This document shows positions 1-8,003 of a DNA stretch of 13,550 bases, piece by piece. How positions within the stretch are numbered: the stretch's first letter is position 1; each line of letters starts with the position of its first letter. The notes beneath the pieces are model-generated. The model was given only the letters and a program-made list of their open reading frames with translations, did not search any database and was not told the DNA's origin. Origin of the DNA: Bacteroidota bacterium (GTDB taxonomy: Bacteria; Bacteroidota; Bacteroidia; Bacteroidales; JAADJA01); NCBI GenBank assembly GCA_024278155.1, contig JAJRTT010000104.1, positions 1 to 13,550 of the forward strand, in the 5' to 3' direction. Position numbers and translations under genes: made by a program.

Positions 1-2922
1 ATATCCACCACCTGTATATCTTACTTCGCAATAAATCAATTTGTTTTGAGCATCAACACTTTCACCGTAAAATACGAGGCCATGCCAATCTGAGGCTCCG
101 GGGACAGAGCTGTTTCCGTCGTTATTGGTATCACCTCCTGCTGAATCATCTTTTATTGAAGTGAAAATTATTTTCTCACCTACGGTACCAGTAGCATTAA
201 GGCCACCATGAACAAATATTCCTTTAAAGTAGGAGCCACTGAATTTAATTATAATACCTTCTTCCAGTGTCAGGGTCGCACCAGATGCAATATTTAAATC
301 ATCGATAATATACGCGATATTTGTAAAGCCGGCAATATTACGCTTTACAAGCGTTGCATTTGATGATAATGTACCTTCGATAATCCTGATTCCATTACTG
401 CCGTTTGCAGAAAATGCTATATTTGAAAATGAAGGGTTAGAAGTTAATGACATTGCAATGGGATCATTTAAGCAATTTGTAATGTCAACATTATTAACCG
501 ATGGGGCAGAGTTGCCGTTTATCCATAAACCATAACCTTGGGATTGATCTATCAAAACATAGTTTAATGTAGGGGAGGCATTCGTTGTGGTTACGATAGC
601 ATTATAATAATATCCCCCATATTGCAAATCAGTATAAACAAGGTTGCAGTAAAGGTCATCGCTATTTTCCTCAAAAGAAATGTCGCGCCAGTTGCCTCGC
701 GATGGCGTTGTGGCGTTACCGTCCCCATTTGTGTCCATTGGGTTGCCCACATTGTCATCGTAAATGGAGGTAAATACCACATGTTCGGAAACTGTTCCAT
801 TGGTTTTAAAACCACCTTGTATGTCCCATCCCCTGGATGTTGTCATTTTAATTACAACCCCGGCTGCAATATCAAGCGTTGCCCCATTCAGAAGCTCAAT
901 GTCTTCGAGTGATACATAGGTTATGTTGGTAAACCCTGCCACTGTCCGTTTAATGATATTACTGTTGACCACCACATTATGGCCCAATAACCCAAGGGCA
1001 TTCAATCCTACATTTGTATAAGTATTACCTGAGAAAGTTGGGTTTGCAGATGGAGATATGGAGAAGGGGGTATTGCTGATATTTGTCATTGAATTATTTG
1101 AAATGCCTGGGCTTGAAGTAGTATAGCATGAAACCCCGTAATCCAACTCCCTGAACTCGCAATTGGAAATTGTAGGGCTTGCACCGATCGTTGCTACAGC
1201 ACAAGAGTGGAGGTAATGATTTTGGCCACCATTTGAATAATAATAATTATAAACACTGGCATATTTCATCCGCACGTAATCAAGGATTGATGTGGGGTCG
1301 CTCCCTTCGGTAAAAATAATGGCGCCCATATCGTTAATGGCAGGGGTTGTTATTGTCCCGTCTTTATTGGTATCCCCTGGGTTACCATAGTTATCGTCTT
1401 TAACCGAAGTAAATGTGATCCAATCGGCAGCAGTTCCATCGGCAACCAATTTGCCTTCGATGATGAGACGGTAACTATAAGTTGTGGATTTTATCACTAT
1501 TCCCGGATCGATGGTAAGTGTATATGCAGCAGGAACAGTTATGCCGGCAAGCATTAGATATGTTATGTTACTTACTGTGGTAAAATCCCGTTGGATAATA
1601 TGTGCATTGGCAGTTAACGTTCCGCCAATTAAACCTATCGCATCGTATTGGTTATCGGAGAATGATAATGCATTGTTGGTGAAAGTCGGGTTTGCTTCAA
1701 ACGACATCGCAATTGGTGTCATTGAACTGGAACCAATAGTATTATTAGTAAAAACAGGATCGGAGGCATACTGGAAATAAGCACCAAAGTAATTTTGTGA
1801 AAAATCACATAAATCAATTGTAGGCCCTGCATCATAAAGTGTCAACCCTCCCATGGTCGAATGTCCCGCATATCTCAGCATACACCTGCGCATCACACTG
1901 GCATCATTGCTTTCATCATAAAAAGCTACACCAAACCAGTTGCCAACGGCCGGTGCGGTTGCCGTTCCATCGTTGTTGGAGTCGCCGCCCCAGTTATCAT
2001 CCCGGTAGGAAGTGAAATATATATTTTGTCCAACACCTGCATTGGCAGTTAATGTCCCACGAACGTACAAAGTTGCCCCAGATGTAAATTTCAAAATATT
2101 TTCCGGGGCAATGGCCAGAGTGCTGCCATTGTTAACCGTAAAATTTGTGCGAAAATAAAAAGGCACGTTTACATAAGGCAAGTTCCAATTGGTGCCCATT
2201 GCGGTTGGATATACATAAAACACATCATAGGTGTTGCCGGTAAATGTATTTGTTCCCGTTACTGTTAAATCACCAGTATTCCCCAGGTACAAAGGATAAT
2301 TATTTGACGACAATGTACAGGAATTAATACTGACCTGTGCACCATCGGCAGTTACATATATCCCGTAATTACAATTTAGGATACTCGTATTTGAAATACT
2401 TGTTGTACTTGAACCATTTGCCTGGATTCCGTGCCCTGAACTTACATATCCTGCAAGGTCAATTATTGCATTTGTTATATTAACGGTTCCTGATGTGTAA
2501 ATTCCATATTGGTACATATTCTCAATAGTGCCGCCTGTCATTGTAAAGCTTGCACCACTATTAACATCAACATAACGTCCATATTCAATGGCACAATTTG
2601 AAAATGTTGATGTTGATCCTGAATAAAAGGTGAGGTAATTCCATTTCCCCGGTGCCGGGCTGCCGTCATTGGATGTAAACGTAACTGATGTTGCATTAAT
2701 ATTGCCATAGGCGTACATCGACCTTCCATTGTCAAATTTCACCTCCACCCCGGCGTCAATGGTCAATGTGAAGGTAGCATCAATGGTTAGGTTACCGGTG
2801 ACGATATAGGGGCTCCCGGCCAGGTTCCAGGTTGTATTGGAACTAATGTTCCCTGACACGTCTGTTGCTTGTGCTATCCCAAAAATAGCAAGACTTAGAA
2901 TTAAAGTAAGTAGTTTCTTCAT
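1..2922 (-). CDS. Giant secreted modular beta-helix repeat protein (N-terminal 974 residues, runs off left edge)
   Basis: The minus frame beginning at ATG 2922 has no stop to base 1, so 974 codons are visible and the C-terminus lies outside the window. Residues 1-19 form a Sec signal peptide (MKKLL, hydrophobic core, AQA before TDV) with no lipobox cysteine, so the protein is exported but not lipidated. The rest is rich in Asn, Ser, Thr and Gly with alternating hydrophobics and recurring phrases such as NPTFTNN, SNCxIxY and TLTIDxG, typical of right-handed parallel beta-helices. One short module (FTS anchor near residue 80) and four full ones (anchors near residues 301, 502, 715 and 918) repeat every 201-221 residues. 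Each full module has TLxIxxGxxIK, then a GTLxAxG-like turn, then FTSxxDD, then a DxNxDG loop that resembles calcium-binding loops. The role is unknown; a surface adhesin or polysaccharide-binding protein is possible. In Bacteroidota such proteins often end in a type IX secretion domain, which cannot be seen here. The export and fold calls are firm; the function is not. Confidence 0.85.
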   Translation of the reverse strand, partial: MKKLLTLILSLAIFGIAQATDVSGNISSNTTWNLAGSPYIVTGNLTIDATFTLTIDAGVEVKFDNGRSMYAYGNINATSVTFTSNDGSPAPGKWNYLTFYSGSTSTFSNCAIEYGRYVDVNSGASFTMTGGTIENMYQYGIYTSGTVNITNAIIDLAGYVSSGHGIQANGSSTTSISNTSILNCNYGIYVTADGAQVSINSCTLSSNNYPLYLGNTGDLTVTGTNTFTGNTYDVFYVYPTAMGTNWNLPYVNVPFYFRTNFTVNNGSTLAIAPENILKFTSGATLYVRGTLTANAGVGQNIYFTSYRDDNWGGDSNNDGTATAPAVGNWFGVAFYDESNDASVMRRCMLRYAGHSTMGGLTLYDAGPTIDLCDFSQNYFGAYFQYASDPVFTNNTIGSSSMTPIAMSFEANPTFTNNALSFSDNQYDAIGLIGGTLTANAHIIQRDFTTVSNITYLMLAGITVPAAYTLTIDPGIVIKSTTYSYRLIIEGKLVADGTAADWITFTSVKDDNYGNPGDTNKDGTITTPAINDMGAIIFTEGSDPTSILDYVRMKYASVYNYYYSNGGQNHYLHSCAVATIGASPTISNCEFRELDYGVSCYTTSSPGISNNSMTNISNTPFSISPSANPTFSGNTYTNVGLNALGLLGHNVVVNSNIIKRTVAGFTNITYVSLEDIELLNGATLDIAAGVVIKMTTSRGWDIQGGFKTNGTVSEHVVFTSIYDDNVGNPMDTNGDGNATTPSRGNWRDISFEENSDDLYCNLVYTDLQYGGYYYNAIVTTTNASPTLNYVLIDQSQGYGLWINGNSAPSVNNVDITNCLNDPIAMSLTSNPSFSNIAFSANGSNGIRIIEGTLSSNATLVKRNIAGFTNIAYIIDDLNIASGATLTLEEGIIIKFSGSYFKGIFVHGGLNATGTVGEKIIFTSIKDDSAGGDTNNDGNSSVPGASDWHGLVFYGESVDAQNKLIYCEVRYTGGGY
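115..2120 (-). repeat. Four degenerate ~205-residue protein repeats with DxNxDG loops
   Basis: Within the giant beta-helix protein, the four full modules can be aligned by eye. Their FTS anchors (residues 301, 502, 715, 918) are each followed 13-15 residues later by DSNNDG, DTNKDG, DTNGDG or DTNNDG (residues 314, 517, 730, 931). Modules 3 to 5 are also preceded by NPTF/NPSF segments and by a pattern like KRxxAGFTNIxY. The DNA copies have diverged, so the duplications are old. A fifth, shorter version near residue 80 lacks the DxNxDG loop. The bounds given run from the beta-strand segment before the first full module to the last visible loop. Confidence 0.75.
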
Positions 2923-2981
2923 GATGTTTTAATTTTAATTGTTAGTAAGTTACAATATGATAGTATGGTTGATCTTCTCCA

Positions 2982-3012
2982 CAAAATTACAATAATACAG
3001 GGGGGAAATCAA
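2982..3012 (-). promoter_or_regulatory. Predicted Bacteroidota promoter for the beta-helix gene
   Basis: Read on the minus strand, TTG at 3012-3010 is followed after 20 bases by TAATTTTG at 2989-2982. This matches the Bacteroidota -33/-7 pattern (TTTG and TAnnTTTG). It would give a leader of roughly 50 bases before the ATG at 2922. The remainder of the 239-base gap up to ygiQ shows no further gene and no clear terminator. Confidence 0.6.
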
Positions 3013-3161
3013 GTTATTATGTCAATGAAACATTAAAAAAGTAAATAAGAGTGCAAAATACGGGGATTGGGAAAAGCCAAACAATACCTATAAGCAGGTG
3101 TTTTTTACAAGGAGGAGCAGATTGAAGATTGTGCATTTCTGTATTTTGATATGGCATTGGG

Positions 3162-5015
3162 TTATTTATACAACCTCCGGATAAGATTCCCCCGGTGGAT
3201 TTTTTTCAATAAGGATTTGATCGATTCCCTGTTTTCGGGCCTGTACCAGAAAAAGAATTTTTGTTGCAGCTTTTTGGCCGGGATGGAAGTTGTCCTGAAA
3301 ACCTTTTTTAGGGTGTAAGGGTGGAGCCCGGTGTAATAAATCACCGTTGCCACTGTCATGGGCGTGGGCGTTAAATCCTGGATCTGTTCCAGTCGCAAAC
3401 CTTGTTCTTTTGTGTCCACGGCAAGTTCGGCCATGTCTTCCAGGCGACAGCCCGGATGGCTCGAAATAAAATAGGGGATGATCTGTCTTTGTGTTTTGTC
3501 TTTTTTGTTGAGATCGTCAAACAGTTTTTTCAGCTTGTGAAAATATGAAAAAGAGGGTTTGCGCATCACCTTCAGCACCGCATCGGCGGTATGTTCGGGA
3601 GCCACTTTCAACCGCCCCGAAACATGGTTCCTTATCAATTGTTCGGCATATTCCGTATAACCGTTCTTTTTGTCTTCCTCCTTTTTTTTGTCGATGAACA
3701 GGTCGTAGCGGACACCACTTCCCACAAAAACCCTTTTAATCCCGGGATGTGCCTCTGCTTTCCGGTACAACTGGGTCAGCGGTTTGTGGTTAGTGTTGAG
3801 GTTGAAGCAAATTTCCGGGAAGATACAGCTTGGCCGCCTGCATTTTGCACATATCGAAAGATCGACCCCTTGCATTTTGTACATATTTGCCGAAGGCCCG
3901 CCCAGGTCGCTGATGTTCCCTTTAAAACCAGGTGTTTTGGCAATCCGGTCAACCTCTTTCAAAATTGACTTTTCGGAACGGCTGCCAATAAATTTCCCCT
4001 GGTGTGCCGAAATCGTACAGAAACTACAACCACCAAAACATCCCCTGTGCATGGTGATGGAATCCTTGATCATGTCGTAGGCGGGAATGGGCGCTTTTTT
4101 GTTGTATTTGGGGTGAGGCAAACGGGTGTAGGGCAAGTCATAAACCGCATCCAGTTCTTTCTCGGCAAATAAGGGGAAAGGGGGGTTTACGACAATGTAT
4201 TTGTCTTCGATGCCCTGGACCAGGGTTTTTGCCTGCACCCTGTTGGATTCGGTTTCGATATGCCGGAAGTTTTTGGCAAATTTCGTTTTGCTGTGCAGGC
4301 ATTCTTCATGTGAAAACAAGAATGTCGCTTTATCCTTTTCGAGCTTTGGTTTTGTTGAAGACAAATACACCGTTTGGTTGATCGTGTTCAATTCTGAAAA
4401 AGGCTTTCCCGCGCTCAGTTTTTGTAAAACTTCTTTAATGACCACTTCACCCATTCCATAAATCAACAGGTCAGCACCGCATTCATACAAAACGGAGGGC
4501 TTTAATTTGTCAGACCAATAATCGTAATGGGTCAACCTCCGCAAGGAACCTTCAATGCCCCCAGCTATTACCGGGACATCGGGGAAAAGCATTTTCAGGG
4601 TTTTCACATAAACGGTCAGGGCATAATCCGGGCGCTGGCCCGCCCTTCCGGCAGGAGTATAAGCATCGTTGGACCGTTTTCGGATGTGGGCAGTATAATG
4701 GTTCACCATGGAATCCATATTTCCGGCCGTTACCCCGAAAAACAACCTGGGTTTCCCCAGTTTTTTAAAGTCCCTAAGGTCGTCGCGCCAGTTTGGCTGT
4801 GGGACGATGGCCACCTTATAGCCTTCTTTTTCGATGACCCGTGCGATGACGGCCGCACCAAATGCCGGATGGTCAACATAAGCATCACCGGAAATCAGGA
4901 TAACGTCCAACTGCTCCCAGCCCCGCTGCTCCACCTCCTTTTTGGTGATGGGTATCCATTTTGATATGGGTATTTGTTTGTTCAAGATAATTGATTTAGA
5001 ATTAAAAAATATCAC
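3162..5015 (-). CDS. ygiQ: YgiQ family radical SAM protein (UPF0313)
   Basis: The frame encodes 617 residues and is a clear YgiQ family member. The N-terminal region carries the family pattern KKEVEQRGW, then SGDAYVDHPAFGAA near residues 42-55, GGIEGSLRRLTHYDYW near 152-167 and LIYGMGE near 184-190. The radical SAM cluster motif is C326-x3-C330-x2-C333 in RGCFGGCSFC. A second conserved cysteine set lies at C389, C392, C397 and C403. The family binds a [4Fe-4S] cluster and S-adenosylmethionine, but its substrate is not established. The length is close to Bacteroides homologues and shorter than the E. coli protein, which has a longer tail. The start is uncertain: there is no ATG before the conserved ISKWIPITKKE. 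The GTG at 5015 overlaps the stop of the upstream frame; a TTG at 4985 would give a 607-residue protein with a more family-like N-terminus. Confidence 0.93.
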   Translation of the reverse strand: MIFFNSKSIILNKQIPISKWIPITKKEVEQRGWEQLDVILISGDAYVDHPAFGAAVIARVIEKEGYKVAIVPQPNWRDDLRDFKKLGKPRLFFGVTAGNMDSMVNHYTAHIRKRSNDAYTPAGRAGQRPDYALTVYVKTLKMLFPDVPVIAGGIEGSLRRLTHYDYWSDKLKPSVLYECGADLLIYGMGEVVIKEVLQKLSAGKPFSELNTINQTVYLSSTKPKLEKDKATFLFSHEECLHSKTKFAKNFRHIETESNRVQAKTLVQGIEDKYIVVNPPFPLFAEKELDAVYDLPYTRLPHPKYNKKAPIPAYDMIKDSITMHRGCFGGCSFCTISAHQGKFIGSRSEKSILKEVDRIAKTPGFKGNISDLGGPSANMYKMQGVDLSICAKCRRPSCIFPEICFNLNTNHKPLTQLYRKAEAHPGIKRVFVGSGVRYDLFIDKKKEEDKKNGYTEYAEQLIRNHVSGRLKVAPEHTADAVLKVMRKPSFSYFHKLKKLFDDLNKKDKTQRQIIPYFISSHPGCRLEDMAELAVDTKEQGLRLEQIQDLTPTPMTVATVIYYTGLHPYTLKKVFRTTSIPAKKLQQKFFFWYRPENRESIKSLLKKIHRGNLIRRLYK

Positions 5016-5398
5016 ATAATGGAATCGAGGTAATTCTCCTTGTTTATCAGTTGAAATTCAGAATCAGGATAAGTTTCCACCCATGATTTGGATGCCTTGG
5101 TTTTGCCTTTGTTGTATTTTATCCCCACAGCATTTAAAGCACCATCCCCTTCTTCGATATAATCAAGTTCATCTCCATGTACCAGGGATTGCAATTTGTT
5201 CAAATCACGTGATGACAATACTTCGATGTATTTTCCCTGATCGGCATTTATGATCAGGGCCCTATGCCCCAATTTATCAATAATTAGTTCTGATAAAGTA
5301 GTTTTCCCAAGTTTGCGCGCACCATAAAGAATTACAGCCTTATTCGTCGTTTGTGGTTTTTCTGAAACCACATCTGAGAATAATCCCGTAATTAACAT
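5012..5398 (-). pseudogene. Internally deleted AAA+/DUF4143 ATPase remnant
   Basis: The 128-residue open frame joins the two ends of a protein family normally about 380-400 residues long. Residues 20-40 hold a Walker A region (GARKLGKTTL) followed by strand ALIINAD, as in the AAA+ half. From about residue 76 on it matches the extreme C-terminus of the same family: DELDYIEEGDGALNAVGIKYNK, here seen as DELDYIEE then GALNAVGIKYNK, followed by YPDSEFQLINKENYL. Walker B, the sensor and arginine-finger regions and most of DUF4143 are missing. The junction falls near bases 5165-5190, and the reading frame is kept across it. In the tail, the usual ExK of this nuclease-like fold reads GIK, another sign of decay. 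These ATPases are common, often variable accessory genes of unclear role. It could still yield a small protein, but ATPase function is not expected. Its stop overlaps the annotated ygiQ start by four bases. Confidence 0.8.
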
Positions 5399-5423
5399 TA
5401 TTTAAAGAGTTTAAGATATCTTG

Positions 5424-5431
5424 CAAAGATA
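5424..5431 (-). promoter_or_regulatory. Predicted -7 box for the ATPase remnant and ygiQ
   Basis: On the minus strand 5431-5424 reads TATCTTTG, an exact TAnnTTTG box, 25 bases before the ATG at 5398. No well-spaced TTG is seen upstream, so the -33 element is weak or absent. If active, it would transcribe the remnant and ygiQ together. Confidence 0.45.
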
Positions 5432-5484
5432 ACACAAAGTTGTTGACCATGAAAACCCAGGGTATTTTTGATTGGATAAACCAT

Positions 5485-5492
5485 TAAATTTG
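5485..5492 (+). promoter_or_regulatory. Predicted -7 box for csaA
   Basis: TAAATTTG at 5485-5492 matches TAnnTTTG exactly. The nearest upstream TTTG (5467-5470) is only 14 bases away, shorter than usual. Transcription would begin near 5497-5500, at the left edge of the hairpin that precedes csaA. Confidence 0.45.
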
Positions 5493-5498
5493 CAGGAA

Positions 5499-5546
5499 GG
5501 AAATCCCCATCCTGAAGGATGGGGAAACCCGGGATGGGGAAATTCC
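5499..5546 (+). promoter_or_regulatory. Hairpin with competing arms in the csaA leader
   Basis: CCCCATCC (5505-5512), loop TGAA, then GGATGGGG (5517-5524) form a perfect eight-pair stem. A second copy of GGATGGGGAAA (first at 5517, again at 5532) lets the left arm GGAAATCCCCATCC pair instead with the distal GGATGGGGAAATTCC (5532-5546), with a small mismatch near the base. The two stems exclude each other. The element ends about 27 bases before the csaA ATG. No U-run follows, so it is not a standard terminator. It may be a leader control element or a REP-like palindrome. Confidence 0.5.
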
Positions 5547-5573
5547 TGTTTCACGGTAATAATTTTAAAAGAA

Positions 5574-5912
5574 ATGAGAACGATAAACTGGAATGATTTC
5601 GAAAATGTGGATTTAAGGGTAGGTACAATTGTTGAAGTGATGGATTTCCCGGAGGCAAGGAAACCTGCATATAAATTGCAAATAGATTTTGGCAAGGAAA
5701 TCGGACTGAAGAAATCCAGTGCCCAAATCACACATCTTTATCGCAAAGAAGAATTATTGGGAAAACAAATAATCGGGGTGGTCAATTTTCCCCCAAAGCA
5801 AATCGGGCCCTTTATTTCCGAATGCCTTGTTACAGGGTTTTCCCGTGAGGATAAACCGGTGGTCCTTGCTGTCCCTGACCAAAAAGTTGAAAACGGGGCT
5901 CGCTTGGCCTGA
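5574..5912 (+). CDS. csaA: CsaA family tRNA-binding / chaperone protein
   Basis: The product has 112 residues, matching the usual CsaA length of about 110. It is a single OB-fold tRNA-binding domain related to the C-terminal domain of methionyl-tRNA synthetase. Recognisable segments are DLRVGTIVEVMDFPEARKPAYKL (residues 13-35 region), DFGKEIGLKKSSAQIT (38-53), VVNFPPKQIGPFISECLV, and a closing VPDQKVENG, all close to Bacillus subtilis CsaA. CsaA homologues are small cytoplasmic dimers that bind tRNA and have been described with export-related chaperone activity. The frame stays open upstream to a TTG at 5472, but that stretch crosses the promoter and hairpin and has no family similarity, so ATG 5574 is chosen. 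It is the only plus-strand gene and is convergent with the GH110 gene. The 155-base gap between them shows no good terminator. Confidence 0.95.
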   Translation: MRTINWNDFENVDLRVGTIVEVMDFPEARKPAYKLQIDFGKEIGLKKSSAQITHLYRKEELLGKQIIGVVNFPPKQIGPFISECLVTGFSREDKPVVLAVPDQKVENGARLA

Positions 5913-6067
5913 AATGCAAAGTCACAAAACCAAAAACCAAATCCACTTATGAAGAGGCCTGGGCCTTGTCACAAAATAAAGGCAAATACCCTACCTCATT
6001 TGGATTATGCGTTAATAATATTCCAGGAAATAATTTACAGCTTCCGCTTTGGCCCTTGTTTGCAATC

Positions 6068-7918
6068 TTACTCAATTACAATTTCCAGTTTATTGTTGGC
6101 AATTCTCAATTCCCCAATGTCCATCCCTTTCAAAAGAATATTCTTACCCAATACATCTTCTGCGAATTTGTTCCCTGAAATGTCCACATTTTTGCAGGCA
6201 TCAAAAAGGAAAGTATATTTTTGGGAATGCCAGGGTTCATAGGCATAACTCCGGGAAATAATGTTGTTGCTAAAAAGAAGCCCATCCACCGACCTTGCAT
6301 AAAGTACAGGGTAATCCGAAGGATTGAACGTATTGCCTTCTATTCTGATATTCCTGTGAAACGGGTGCAACGGATCGGCCACCGGTATTTCGGGATAAAT
6401 GCTGATGATGGCATTGCAAAACTGATAAGACGAGGAATTGCACGGGAACCTGAATTCGTTGTTTCGGATGGTGATGTCTTTCACGGCGCCGCTTTCGTAC
6501 CAATAATTGGCATCCCCCGCAATAAGGATTGCCGAACCACTTGTCTCAAAAACATTGTTTTCGACCAGTACCTTTCCCGGTGTGGAAATCAAATAGCCCC
6601 GTGCGCGGTTGCTCCCCACAAAACAATTGGTTATGGTAACATTGGGGGTACAACTTAAATTCTCCAGGGAAAAATCCGATGAGATACCCTCGGGGATCTT
6701 ATTTTGGAAAACAAGCGTAAAACTATTTTCATCCAGGACAATAAAACTTTGGACAATCCCTGTTCCCAGGGTGTTCATGGTTTTCTTAAAGACAAACCCG
6801 ACAGAATCGCCTTTTTTTGCCCAAATCAAACCCCGGCTCATGTCATGGGCATAACTACATTTTAGGCTCGTGTCGTTTATCTTTTCGGCAACAGGCACAT
6901 AAGTCCCGTGGATGTTGATGGGGTCGTCCATTAACCCCTGTGCATCGCAATCATCAATAATTATTTCGCCCCGGCAACCCATAAAATGCAAACCATCGTC
7001 ATGGCCGCTCAAATACCGGTTTTTTTTCGGGTTGGGGATCATGTTCACCTTCCGCATTTCCACATTTTCACAATATTGTGAAAGGATGCCCAGCCCGGAA
7101 GTATGATAAACATTGATGTTTTCAAGTTTGATATTTTTACTGTGGAACAGGAACATCCCTGCGTGGTCACGTCTGCTGTGGCGCAATATCAGGTAATTTC
7201 CCACGGCAGGTGTTTTTGTGAACTCCCCCACCATCAAGACCATTCCGGGAACGGTCTCCAAATACTTCACGTTTTTCAAGTCACCGTTCACACACCCATG
7301 ATCACCGGTGTATGCCGGGATAATATGCTCTTTATTGAATTCTATCAACCATGAACCCGCTGACAATTTCCATTCTGCTTTCCAATCGTCAGCGGCAAAT
7401 GTCAAACCCTTGTCATGAACTTTATGTGGAAATTGTATTGTATCAATCTTCATGAGGATATGGTTTGAATCGGCCTCGATGATTTCTGATTCGGCATTCA
7501 ATGGATTGTCCCAATCAATGTTCACGTTCTTAATGAAAATGTTTTCGGAATTGTCCAGGGTAAAAGGCTGGATATGGCCGTGGAAAATAAAATCCGAACC
7601 CTGTGCGTCTATGGTGATATTCTTTTTCTTATCAATAAGGACAGCAAGCCTTTTGGGGTTTATATCGTATGTATTGGTTTCAAAATAAGGCCGGAAATAA
7701 TTTGAATCCGGGTAAAAGTCATATCTCCCCTTTGGGAAAACAATGGTTACAGGATCGTTGTCCAGGTTTTCTATCAACTCATTGATATCCGATGTGATGC
7801 TTCGTTTTGTATTTGCATGAATGCCGTAATCACTGACATTTATTGTTTTTTTGGTTAATTCTTGTTTACAGGAAATAAGAATGAAGATGATTGATAATGA
7901 CAAATAGATTATCCGCAT
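6068..7918 (-). CDS. GH110 family alpha-1,3-galactosidase, predicted lipoprotein
   Basis: The 616-residue product strongly resembles the Bacteroides GH110 exo-alpha-1,3-galactosidases (GlaA/GlaB type), which remove terminal alpha-1,3-linked galactose such as the blood group B or linear B epitope; marine members act on carrageenan-derived sugars. Shared stretches include LTIDAQGSDFIFHG-like sequence near residues 100-114, GLMDDPINIHGTY (328-340), NRARGYLISTP (437-447), SAILIAGDANYWYESGAV (462-479), AIISIYPEIP (503-512) and VLYARSVDG (538-546). D308, D331 and D332 have the same spacing as the three aspartates implicated in catalysis in a structurally studied GH110 (from memory, D321, D344 and D345). 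The fold is a right-handed beta-helix. Residues 1-17 form a lipoprotein signal (LISC, Cys17), so it should be anchored in the periplasm or on the cell surface. No SusC/SusD pair, sulfatase or other glycosidase is visible nearby. Family assignment is strong; substrate is inferred. Confidence 0.9.
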   Translation of the reverse strand: MRIIYLSLSIIFILISCKQELTKKTINVSDYGIHANTKRSITSDINELIENLDNDPVTIVFPKGRYDFYPDSNYFRPYFETNTYDINPKRLAVLIDKKKNITIDAQGSDFIFHGHIQPFTLDNSENIFIKNVNIDWDNPLNAESEIIEADSNHILMKIDTIQFPHKVHDKGLTFAADDWKAEWKLSAGSWLIEFNKEHIIPAYTGDHGCVNGDLKNVKYLETVPGMVLMVGEFTKTPAVGNYLILRHSRRDHAGMFLFHSKNIKLENINVYHTSGLGILSQYCENVEMRKVNMIPNPKKNRYLSGHDDGLHFMGCRGEIIIDDCDAQGLMDDPINIHGTYVPVAEKINDTSLKCSYAHDMSRGLIWAKKGDSVGFVFKKTMNTLGTGIVQSFIVLDENSFTLVFQNKIPEGISSDFSLENLSCTPNVTITNCFVGSNRARGYLISTPGKVLVENNVFETSGSAILIAGDANYWYESGAVKDITIRNNEFRFPCNSSSYQFCNAIISIYPEIPVADPLHPFHRNIRIEGNTFNPSDYPVLYARSVDGLLFSNNIISRSYAYEPWHSQKYTFLFDACKNVDISGNKFAEDVLGKNILLKGMDIGELRIANNKLEIVIE

Positions 7919-8003
7919 GATTATGGTTTCTTCTTACATCTATGCATTTGTATCTTGAATTAATCCAAATTTTCCTGAAAAATATGGATGTGGGGAAAAT
8001 GGA

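Noticed and set aside
3062..3161. Terminator after ygiQ
   Set aside because: Only a four-pair match (ACCT/AGGT) was found and no paired T-run.
4527..4964. 145-residue plus-strand open frame opposite ygiQ
   Set aside because: It lies wholly antisense to a well conserved gene, has no recognisable domain, and other antisense frames overlap ygiQ in the same way.
5472..5573. Longer csaA start giving 34 extra residues
   Set aside because: The start would be TTG, and the extra stretch crosses the predicted promoter and hairpin with no similarity to the family.
5955..5966. AGGCC-TG-GGCCT inverted repeat as a terminator between csaA and the GH110 gene
   Set aside because: The stem is short with almost no loop, and there is no T-run on either strand after it.
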